18,167 bases of DNA. Origin: an uncultured Flavobacteriales bacterium (GTDB lineage: Bacteria; Bacteroidota; Bacteroidia; Flavobacteriales_D; Parvicellaceae). The stretch lies in assembly GCA_938084875.1 (NCBI GenBank), contig CALKFX010000108.1, positions 1 through 18,167 on the forward strand, written 5' to 3'. The notes below the pieces were generated by a model. The model was not told the DNA's origin, did no database searches, and saw only the letters and a program-made list of their open reading frames with translations. Shown one piece after another: positions 1 through 6,930 of the stretch (positions are counted from its first letter, which is position 1; the number at the start of each line of letters is the position of its first letter). The position numbers and the translations under genes were made by a program.

Positions 1-35
1 GATAGGTCATCAGGTTCAAATAATCACTTTTCTTT

Positions 36-55
36 TTAGGTAAGAATTTACCTAA
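36..55. repeat. Short inverted repeat at the stop of the left-most gene
   Basis: TTAGGTAA (36-43) and TTACCTAA (48-55) form an 8-bp stem with loop GAAT, and the TAA stop of the minus-strand gene lies in it. A U-tract is missing on the minus strand side, so it is not a clear terminator. Otherwise positions 1-47 show no gene. Confidence 0.4.
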
Positions 56-1175
56 TGATTGGACTATATGTTATTTTTTTAGGTTGGTTTTTTCCATAAG
101 CAACTCCAACATCTCTGACTGCTTTAATCATAGCAGCTTTATTATCTAATTTTCTGTTCTTGATTGCTTGACTATCTTTATATTTTTCATAATTTAAGTC
201 CCACTCTCGTTGTTCTCTCTCATCTAATAAACTAGATATTTCTTGAGCTATTTGACGACTTTCTTCATAACATGGTGAACTAGCATTAATTTTTGAGAGT
301 GCATTTGCTGCAGAAGAAGAATTTCTATTTGCCCAATGTCCTCTTGCCTCTCCTAAATATTTAGAACAAAGACCAATATTAATTTCTTTTAACAGTGTTG
401 TTACATCACTGTAACAATCCATATCTTGAGTGAAAAAATTCAAAATTTGAGAGGCTCCAGAAAAATCTCCATTGGCAATTAAAGCTCTGGCCTCCGCAAT
501 TTTTGATTGACATTCAAATTCAAACTTTCTCTTGGTAATTTCTACCGCTAAATCCATAGATTTATCATAACACTCTTTAGTTACCTCAGGTACCTGATTT
601 AGTAAAAAAACAGCTTCATCAAACTTCCTAGAATCAGCCAAAACAGAAGCTTCTTTTAAAATAAAATCACACTTAGAATTGTAGTATTCAATTATCTTCT
701 CTTTTCCTTCCTTTATAACTTGTTTAATTAATTTGTGCCTTGGATTAATTTTTCTGATAGCAGAAATAAAAGCTTTGTCTTCTGAATTACCAATTCCTTT
801 AAATTCGACAAATTCTGAACTAAATGCTTTCCCGTCTATTCCATCACCAACTGCTATAGTAGTTTCTATGGTAACTAAATATTTAGGTGGTGCAGTAGCA
901 GTAATATCTTTGGTTAAAATATTAATATCTCCAGAAATAATAAATCTATTATTCCCTGAAGCTCCACCTCCACCCATACCATTTCTACTTGCAATTTGCC
1001 CTAGTTTAGTAACAAATAATTTTCGAGCACTTGGTGCGTTTTCAAGAATATTATCTGGAACAAATGTATTTAACACTATTCTTGCTTCATCATCACTCTT
1101 TCCTAAGTCATTTTGCGATTGAATGGAAAGTGATAGTGATAATAAAAAAACTATTATTAAACTTTTTCTCATCAT
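48..1175 (-). CDS. Exported protein with three cysteine-paired TPR-like repeats, function unknown
   Basis: Function not recognised. The 375-residue product starts MMRKSLIIVF and has a hydrophobic segment to about residue 19 followed by SQN, a typical type I signal peptide, so it is probably periplasmic. Residues 25-165 look like a mixed alpha/beta domain with a glycine-rich loop near 66-73 (GMGGGGAS). From about 169 to 315 there are three helical repeats resembling TPR hairpins. Each begins with a cysteine and has a Cys-Tyr 32-33 residues later: C169/C202, C222/C254, C270/C302. The spacing suggests one disulfide per repeat, which is inference. The last 60 residues are charged and probably helical. 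The stop of the upstream gene lies 2 bp before this ATG, so the two are surely co-transcribed. It is third of three exported-protein genes on this strand. The alternative start at Met2 changes nothing important. Confidence 0.8.
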   Translation of the reverse strand: MMRKSLIIVFLLSLSLSIQSQNDLGKSDDEARIVLNTFVPDNILENAPSARKLFVTKLGQIASRNGMGGGGASGNNRFIISGDINILTKDITATAPPKYLVTIETTIAVGDGIDGKAFSSEFVEFKGIGNSEDKAFISAIRKINPRHKLIKQVIKEGKEKIIEYYNSKCDFILKEASVLADSRKFDEAVFLLNQVPEVTKECYDKSMDLAVEITKRKFEFECQSKIAEARALIANGDFSGASQILNFFTQDMDCYSDVTTLLKEINIGLCSKYLGEARGHWANRNSSSAANALSKINASSPCYEESRQIAQEISSLLDEREQREWDLNYEKYKDSQAIKNRKLDNKAAMIKAVRDVGVAYGKNQPKKITYSPIIR

Positions 1176-1177
1176 AT

Positions 1178-2623
1178 TTATTTTTCTCCTATTGTTATTC
1201 TTGCTTTACCTAATCCTAAAGTGGTTACCTTAGAGGGATACCCAAATTGCTTTTTTATAAAACTAGAGATTTTCTTTGCAAACTTCGTGGCATCCATGGG
1301 TTCAATTACTGGATCTCCTCCACCAAATAAATCCTCAACTTCTTCATTCATTTCTATTCTTAATTGCGTAATTCCAATTTTATTTTCACCAGGATTAAAA
1401 GAGAAATTTCTGTCTTTAGCGATTGAACCTACGAAACCTCTAATTAATGAAGAAAACTCCATTTCTCTCCCTTTAAACTCAACATCGTCATTGAAATAAT
1501 ACTCAAAACTATCAAATCTTCTAAAGTCTAAAGCAATTTCCCTACCATTTTCAGTTATATTTTTGAAATGATCTTGATGCCTGGATAAGAAACCATCCAT
1601 TTTATCTGTTACTGCTTGTCTAAGCAATGCACCTACAGAAGCACTCATAGACTTTGGGCCATCATCATTGGCAACACCAATAGATTTATTGGTGTAGGAA
1701 TCTAAAGCGTCTATTCCGTATGATACCCATGTTTGAATACCATTAGTCTCAACAGACCAAGTTACTTTCCATGTAATATCAGCTTTTGCTACATTTAATA
1801 ATTCATCTAAGATACTGGTCTCTTGAGCTCCACCATCTCTACCTTCAACTGCATTATCCATGGCATCTCCTTGACTTATACTTTTCATAGTTTCAGCTAA
1901 CCTCACTGTAGGGTACCCTCTTTCAGATACCATCTTGTCTAAAGTACTAATGACTATGTTTAAGTTTTTATCTAACAGGGCCGAAGCATAATCTGGTACT
2001 AAAGTTTTCACACCTTGATTGTCTACAAACTTAGCATATCCATTATCTGTCAACCAACCATCACTTGGAAAAATCATAATCGTAGGCTTCATTCCACTGC
2101 CTCCACCTAATGCAGCACCCATCGGTTCTATAATTTTATCATACTCTAATTTTTTTCTTAACTCGTCTACATTTACAGAAATGATGAAGGTTACTTTATT
2201 CATTTTTCTTTTTAACTTTTCTGAAGATTCAGCAGTACCAGAGGGCGAAGTTGCATACTTATTGTACTGTCTCGTATTGTAAAAGAAATCTTCAAAGTAT
2301 TCAAAATTATCATTGTAGACCCCATTTTTAATTAATGGTTCTTTGGCAGTACATCCCAAATTATTTCCGGCAACTCCCTTAAACAAAACAGCATGTATGG
2401 CATTTTTTTTAGCTTGATTGAGTGCCAATCGAAGATCACCAACATAAGAGGTAACTTGAATTAAGTAAGAACTTCCTGTTCCTCCAGACTCGCTACATAT
2501 AGATTCATATTGCCAGTTTCTTGTTCTTTCCTCTGTTACTCTTCTATTACTATTTGTTTGAGAAAATAGAGAATTAATCGGAATTAATAATAATACTATT
2601 ATATAGATTTTTAAAAATTTCAT
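1178..2623 (-). CDS. Exported protein, probably DUF6175 family
   Basis: A 481-residue protein of unknown function. Residues 1-22 form a signal peptide (MKFLKIYIIVLLLIPINSLF then SQ), so it is exported. Residues 50-160 read as an alpha/beta domain that includes an alanine-rich helix near 65-82 and the strand VTFIISVNVDEL. A glycine-rich linker, GAALGGGSG (about 169-177), leads to KPTIMIFPSDGW, where a second long domain begins and runs to the end. Arrangement and length resemble DUF6175 proteins of Bacteroidota, which I recall sitting beside CsgG/LPP20-like secreted proteins; this assignment is from memory and moderate. Only two cysteines (C43, C91) occur in the N-terminal half, unlike the cysteine-repeat protein downstream. 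It lies 6 bp after the upstream gene and 2 bp before the next, the middle of a compact three-gene unit. No catalytic motif is visible. Confidence 0.78.
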   Translation of the reverse strand: MKFLKIYIIVLLLIPINSLFSQTNSNRRVTEERTRNWQYESICSESGGTGSSYLIQVTSYVGDLRLALNQAKKNAIHAVLFKGVAGNNLGCTAKEPLIKNGVYNDNFEYFEDFFYNTRQYNKYATSPSGTAESSEKLKRKMNKVTFIISVNVDELRKKLEYDKIIEPMGAALGGGSGMKPTIMIFPSDGWLTDNGYAKFVDNQGVKTLVPDYASALLDKNLNIVISTLDKMVSERGYPTVRLAETMKSISQGDAMDNAVEGRDGGAQETSILDELLNVAKADITWKVTWSVETNGIQTWVSYGIDALDSYTNKSIGVANDDGPKSMSASVGALLRQAVTDKMDGFLSRHQDHFKNITENGREIALDFRRFDSFEYYFNDDVEFKGREMEFSSLIRGFVGSIAKDRNFSFNPGENKIGITQLRIEMNEEVEDLFGGGDPVIEPMDATKFAKKISSFIKKQFGYPSKVTTLGLGKARITIGEK

Positions 2624-2629
2624 AAATTA

Positions 2630-3913
2630 TTATTTAACGAGTCTTACAAAGTGAATTCCAGGCACATATTTCTTATTCCCTTTTTTAAAGTAGGTTAATC
2701 CAGGTTCAATATCTTCTCCAGTCCAAGTATTATCCCAAACTCTTTTTTTATCAACTTTCATGGTACCTATTCTTTTATATTTCCCGTTTTTTGTCTCTAA
2801 TACTTCAAAGGTTTCTCCACCCTCTATACCTTCTTTTTTACCAGCGGCTAGGGAGAAATTTTCTCGTAAAGGGAAAATTGGTTTAAAAACATCATTTTTC
2901 TTTTGTAATTTAACTAGAACCTTATCCATGTTTCTTATGGTAGACAAGTCAAAAACATCTTGTTCAGTTCTTCCCTTATCTTCTTTTTTTAATGAAAAAG
3001 TTACAAGTGATGTTGCTTTTTCTTGACTTATAAATTCCAATTCAAAATTAGCTGCAGCAAATTTTTCTAAGTCAATTTTTTTCTTCTCTTGATCAATTGT
3101 AGTTAAAAATAAATCAAATTCCTCTTGCCCCCATTTTAATCTATAAAGCCAGGCTGTAGTCCAAACAGAATATCCTTCAGAAGTTTTTTCATATATTTTA
3201 TCAGCAGCTAATCGACCTTTAGACTGTAACATTGAAGGTAACTTATCAGCTTGTTTATATGCAATCTGTCTTATAACTTCGGCAGCTATTTCATTACTTA
3301 CATAGAATAATCGAGTGTATACTACAAACGTATTGTTAATTAATGAATTCACTTGATCGATACTTCCTGTTCCAGACGCATCAGCTATTGCCTCCATTTC
3401 CATAGTTTTAGTTTGCAATGCTCTTAAAGTGACTGTAGCCATATTATAAGAACCATCTTCTTCTATGTTGAACCACTTTTTAATGATTTCATGAGCCATC
3501 TTGTTGGATGTGTTGTACTTGTTAAGTTGTAACTTAACCATAGAATTGTCCTGAACTTTCACTAATCCACCTGTACTTCCCTCAACAGCCCCTTTAGCTG
3601 CATCACCAATAGCATCACCTAATAAACTTTTTTTCTTACCAGAAGCTGCTTTTTCTTCATCTGTTAGTTCATATTCAGATAATTTAATTTTGTTTAGGTC
3701 TATGCGATGGTCATTATAATTTTGCGGGAATTTAAATTTATTATAAGAATTCAATACTTTGTCTCCATTGTCAAAACTAAAATCATCAATTAGATGCATG
3801 TGAAGTGAACTTCTCACAAAATCTTTTTTTTGTTGTCCATAAATTAAAACACTTATAAAAAGTGTAATTATAAAAGTTAATTGTTTCTGTAAACTTGATT
3901 TTTCAGTACTCAT
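2630..3913 (-). CDS. Exported protein of unknown function, first gene of three-gene unit
   Basis: A 427-residue protein I cannot assign to a named family. A short charged N-terminus (MSTEKSSLQKQ) precedes a hydrophobic stretch to about residue 24 and then YGQ, consistent with a signal peptide. A lysine- and glycine-rich loop near residues 88-120 (GKKKSLLGDAIGDAAKGAVE) separates an N-terminal segment from a largely helical middle. The C-terminal 80 residues contain GKKEGIEGGETFEVLE, then a short strand-rich stretch ending near HFVRLVK. This pattern recalls small beta-barrel C-terminal domains of FlgT-like envelope proteins, but that is only a resemblance. There are no cysteines in the mature part. 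It is the first gene of the leftward exported-protein unit, starting 52 bp after the transposase stop. Expression could depend on a promoter in that gap or on read-through from glmS; neither can be decided here. Confidence 0.75.
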   Translation of the reverse strand: MSTEKSSLQKQLTFIITLFISVLIYGQQKKDFVRSSLHMHLIDDFSFDNGDKVLNSYNKFKFPQNYNDHRIDLNKIKLSEYELTDEEKAASGKKKSLLGDAIGDAAKGAVEGSTGGLVKVQDNSMVKLQLNKYNTSNKMAHEIIKKWFNIEEDGSYNMATVTLRALQTKTMEMEAIADASGTGSIDQVNSLINNTFVVYTRLFYVSNEIAAEVIRQIAYKQADKLPSMLQSKGRLAADKIYEKTSEGYSVWTTAWLYRLKWGQEEFDLFLTTIDQEKKKIDLEKFAAANFELEFISQEKATSLVTFSLKKEDKGRTEQDVFDLSTIRNMDKVLVKLQKKNDVFKPIFPLRENFSLAAGKKEGIEGGETFEVLETKNGKYKRIGTMKVDKKRVWDNTWTGEDIEPGLTYFKKGNKKYVPGIHFVRLVK

Positions 3914-3965
3914 ATTATTTTTGTTTATGTTATGTATGTAGTCAAATAAAAATGAACTTTTTCGC

Positions 3966-4781
3966 TCAAAATTTAAGAGAGGTTTCTGCTAATTTAGTTA
4001 AAAATTTTGATACTTTTTTTTTTCTAGCTTTCAAAGTGCTATTTTTTGTCATTTTTCGTTTTCTTAATTTTCTTTCGGCTGTTCCAAAATATACTTCTGC
4101 TGGAGTTACATTTTTCAAAGATTCATGATAGCGTTCATAATTGTAATACTGAACAAATTCTTTCATTTTTTCTTCTAATTGTCCAGGGCTAAAGTAATTA
4201 TCAAGTTTTACAATGTTTTTCATTGATCTATGATAACGTTCAATTTTGCCCTGAGTTTGAGGATGTAATGGTCTTCCTCTGATATGTTTCATGTTTTTCT
4301 CTCCGATATAGTCTGCTAACTCGTGTGAGATGTAACAAGACCCATTGTCTGACAACAACCTAGGCATTGATTTTTCATTAACTCCAGAAAATGCAATAGC
4401 TGCATCGATTGTATTGGTGACATCTTCTGCTCTCATTGTTGAACAAAGCTTCCATGTAACAATGTAACGACTGTAATCATCCAAAATAGTTGATAAATAA
4501 TACCAACCCCAACCAAATATTTTGAAATAAGTAAAATCAGTTTGCCACATTTGATTCACGGCAGTTGTTTTATCGTGAAAACTATCCGAAGCACTCATTA
4601 TTCTAAATGAAGGCGATGATATGAATCCATTTTCCTTTAAAATCCGATAGACACTTGACTCGCTGATATAATAGTTGTAATTATCCGTAATATGCCAAGC
4701 AACCTCCCTAGAAGATAACTCAGGCTTTTCTAACGCAATTTCAACTACTTTGTCTCTATCGACGATATCTTCCATATTCAT
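3966..4781 (-). CDS. IS3-family-type transposase, DDE integrase core
   Basis: Transposase with a retroviral-integrase-like rve domain. Numbered from the ATG at 4781, a helix-turn-helix lies at about 20-52 (LSSREVAWHI to RILKENG). Catalytic acidic residues are D82 in QTDFTY, D145 in LLSDNG and E181 in GKIERYH. The 35 residues between the second Asp and the Glu are the DDX35E spacing of IS3 and related elements. The C-terminal block with YYNYERYHESL and TPAEVYFG is typical of IS3 OrfB proteins. An unusual lysine/arginine-rich tail of about 35 residues follows (232-271). The catalytic core appears intact. There is no separate OrfA; instead the frame stays open for 102 codons upstream without a standard start, so the true N-terminus is uncertain. 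The gene lies between glmS and the exported-protein unit, on the same strand as both. Confidence 0.85.
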   Translation of the reverse strand: MNMEDIVDRDKVVEIALEKPELSSREVAWHITDNYNYYISESSVYRILKENGFISSPSFRIMSASDSFHDKTTAVNQMWQTDFTYFKIFGWGWYYLSTILDDYSRYIVTWKLCSTMRAEDVTNTIDAAIAFSGVNEKSMPRLLSDNGSCYISHELADYIGEKNMKHIRGRPLHPQTQGKIERYHRSMKNIVKLDNYFSPGQLEEKMKEFVQYYNYERYHESLKNVTPAEVYFGTAERKLRKRKMTKNSTLKARKKKVSKFLTKLAETSLKF

Positions 4782-5040
4782 TCGTTCTTCTCTAATCTTT
4801 CCTTTCTTATAAATGGAATGAACGTGATTGTTCTTAAAGATACTTCCACAGGGTGTTTTTAACCCTTCCTCATTTAGAATTTGAGATATCTTTCTGTATC
4901 CAATAGGGGTAAGAAAATGTTCTTTTAAACCCCTAATTCTATTGAATAAATACTGTTGATATTCCGAATATGAAGAACTCCATAAATGGGTGGTTCTAAT
5001 TGATATTGAGAATGTTACTAATAAATTATAGGAGTAAGAG
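3966..5040 (-). mobile_element. Insertion-sequence copy or remnant, boundaries unresolved
   Basis: The DDE transposase and the HTH-encoding frame in front of it are the only mobile-element signals in the window. They lie between glmS (ending at 5057) and the exported-protein unit (beginning at 3913). I compared 3914-3965 with the reverse complement of 4985-5056 by eye and found no convincing terminal inverted repeat and no obvious short target duplication. The outer limits given are therefore only the coding limits. Either one end is degenerate or the IS ends are short and weak. Confidence 0.55.
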
Positions 5041-5087
5041 TAATTGTCACGAGCAACTACTCCACTGTTACCGATTTGGCTAAGTTT
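4782..5087 (-). pseudogene. Start-less open frame with recombinase-like HTH, in frame with the transposase
   Basis: Translating the minus strand upstream of the transposase ATG gives 102 uninterrupted codons, bounded by a TAG at 5088-5090 inside the glmS 3' end. None of these codons is ATG, GTG or TTG. The segment encodes LWSSSYSEYQQYLFNRIRG (first residue near 4985), then GYRKISQILNEEGLKTP (4851-4901), then NNHVHSIYKKGKIREER, running straight into the transposase Met. The GYRKISQILNEEG pattern is a helix-turn-helix of the kind found in the recombinase domain of large serine recombinases, and in small Bacteroidota proteins I recall only vaguely. It is not an IS3 OrfA of the usual kind. It may be a remnant of a small DNA-binding gene that lost its start, the N-terminal part of a longer transposase using an ATT-type start, or one made by frameshifting. 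The part overlapping glmS (5057-5087) is probably not meaningful. Confidence 0.5.
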
Positions 5088-6913
5088 CTAGGTTGATCTA
5101 CATTCTTTCCTAACATAACAGCGATGTGATATGATAGTAATTGAAAAGGAATAGTCGTTAACAAAGGAGTCAAAGCTTCTTCTGTTTCTGGAATTTCAAT
5201 TACATGATCTGCAATTTCTTTTACCGTTACATCTCCTTCTGTAACAATGGCAATAATCTTACCACTTCTAGATTTAATTTCTTGAATGTTGCTAACAACT
5301 TTTTCGTAATGACCTTTATTGGTCGCTATGACAAAAATTGGCATATTCTCATCAATTAAAGCAATAGGGCCGTGCTTCATTTCTGCCGCAGGATATCCTT
5401 CAGCATGGATATAAGAGATTTCTTTTAATTTTAGAGCTCCTTCTAAAGCAACCGGGAAATTAAATCCTCTTCCTAAATAGAGACAGTTTTTTGCGTCTTT
5501 ATATACTTTGGCTATTTCTTTAACTTTTTCATCTATTTGTAACAGTTTTTCAACTTTAGCAGGGATCAATTGCATTTTTTGTAAATACATATGAAATGCC
5601 GAGTTTGAAAGTGTTCCTTTAGCTTTCGCTAGCTTTAAAGAGATTAAAGTTAAGACTGTAATTTGTGTTGTAAATGCTTTTGTTGAAGCTACACCAATTT
5701 CTGGACCTGCATGAGTATAAGCTCCCGCCATCGTTTCTCTTGCAATAGAAGACCCTACTACATTGCAAATTCCAAATACAAAAGCTCCTTTAGATTTTGC
5801 TAATTTTATGGCAGCTAATGTATCCGCTGTTTCTCCAGATTGAGAAATAGCAATTACGATATCTTTAGGAGTAATTATTGGGTTTCTGTATCTAAATTCT
5901 GAAGCGTATTCAACTTCAACAGGAATTCTAGCCATATCTTCTAAAAGATATTCTCCTACCAAACCAGCATGCCATGATGTCCCACATGCTACAATAATAA
6001 TTCGTTCAGCATTTAAAAACTTTTCAATATTATCATCAATTCCAGCCATTCTAATAATGCCTTGATCTGGCAACATTCTTCCTCTATAAGTGTCTGTGAT
6101 GGCTTTAGGTTGTTCGTGTATTTCTTTGATCATAAAATGATCGTGCCCTCCTTTTTCAATTTGTTCTAGACTTAATTGAAGTTCTTGAGTGGAAGCGTTT
6201 ACAATAGTATCGTCATGTATTTTTCTAACTCTAATATCTCTTCCTAATTTAATAATCGCCATTTCTTCATCTTCTAAATAAATAGCGTCTTTGGTAAACT
6301 CTATAAAAGGTGAAGCATCCGAAGCTATAAAAAACTCTTCATTGTTTTTCCCAACACCTATAGCAATTGGACTTCCTAGCCTTGCTACTATAATTTCATT
6401 TGGTTTTGTTCTATCAAAAACAGCAATTGCATAAGCTCCAATTACTTGAGTTAGTGCTAACTGAGCAGCTTTTCCTAATTTACAATTGTTCTGTTTTTTA
6501 ACCTCTTCAATAAGGTTTACTAAAACCTCAGTATCTGTATCACTATGAAACTTATATCCTCTAGAAATTAGTTCTTTTTTAATGGTATCGTAGTTTTCTA
6601 TAATTCCATTGTGTACGATTACTAAATCTCCTGATTGAGAAAAATGTGGATGTGAGTTAACATCATTAGGAACTCCATGGGTTGCCCATCTCGTATGTCC
6701 TATAGCAATGTTTCCTTCTTTTTTATGTGGATCTTTATTGGCAATTGATTCTAAATCTGAAACCTTTCCTTTTGTTTTTATCAGATTCATTTTAGATCCA
6801 TTAAAAACCATCACTCCGGCACTATCATAACCCCTGTATTCTAACCTTCTTAATCCATTAATTACTATTGGGTAAGCTTTTCTTGTACCAATATATCCGG
6901 TTATTCCACACAT
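5057..6913 (-). CDS. glmS: Glutamine--fructose-6-phosphate aminotransferase (isomerizing)
   Basis: Converts fructose 6-phosphate and glutamine to glucosamine 6-phosphate, the entry step to UDP-GlcNAc for peptidoglycan and envelope polysaccharide; cytoplasmic. The 618-residue length fits the family. It begins MCGITGYIG, with Cys2 the expected N-terminal nucleophile of the class II glutamine amidotransferase domain after Met removal. GHTRWATHG (72-80) and HNGIIENY (101-108) are the glutamine-binding motifs. Two SIS sugar-isomerase domains follow, the first with ACGTSWHAG and SQSGETADT, the second with GRGFNFPVALEGALKLKE. The C-terminal end NLAKSVTVE is the conserved tail that seals the active site. 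The start lies 17 bp after the DUF4270 gene stop on the same strand, so it is likely the last gene of that operon. No convincing intrinsic terminator follows its stop, so transcripts may run into the transposase region. Confidence 0.98.
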   Translation of the reverse strand: MCGITGYIGTRKAYPIVINGLRRLEYRGYDSAGVMVFNGSKMNLIKTKGKVSDLESIANKDPHKKEGNIAIGHTRWATHGVPNDVNSHPHFSQSGDLVIVHNGIIENYDTIKKELISRGYKFHSDTDTEVLVNLIEEVKKQNNCKLGKAAQLALTQVIGAYAIAVFDRTKPNEIIVARLGSPIAIGVGKNNEEFFIASDASPFIEFTKDAIYLEDEEMAIIKLGRDIRVRKIHDDTIVNASTQELQLSLEQIEKGGHDHFMIKEIHEQPKAITDTYRGRMLPDQGIIRMAGIDDNIEKFLNAERIIIVACGTSWHAGLVGEYLLEDMARIPVEVEYASEFRYRNPIITPKDIVIAISQSGETADTLAAIKLAKSKGAFVFGICNVVGSSIARETMAGAYTHAGPEIGVASTKAFTTQITVLTLISLKLAKAKGTLSNSAFHMYLQKMQLIPAKVEKLLQIDEKVKEIAKVYKDAKNCLYLGRGFNFPVALEGALKLKEISYIHAEGYPAAEMKHGPIALIDENMPIFVIATNKGHYEKVVSNIQEIKSRSGKIIAIVTEGDVTVKEIADHVIEIPETEEALTPLLTTIPFQLLSYHIAVMLGKNVDQPRNLAKSVTVE

Positions 6914-6930
6914 ATATAATTTATTTTTGG

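Noticed and set aside
36..55. Inverted repeat as terminator of the leftward unit
   Set aside because: The run after the stem on the minus strand is A-rich rather than U-rich; kept only as a repeat.
733..1122. Open frame on the plus strand opposite the cysteine-repeat protein
   Set aside because: It is antisense to a gene with a clear signal peptide and repeats, has no recognisable domain and looks like a shadow of the AT-rich coding strand.
3895..4128. Plus-strand open frame across the transposase 3' end
   Set aside because: It overlaps the transposase tail in antisense and has composition like a mirrored lysine-rich sequence, not a real protein.
3914..5056. Terminal inverted repeats of an IS element
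   Set aside because: The best manual pairing (a GTTC-anchored stretch from each side) matched only about 9 of 16 bases, no better than chance in AT-rich DNA.
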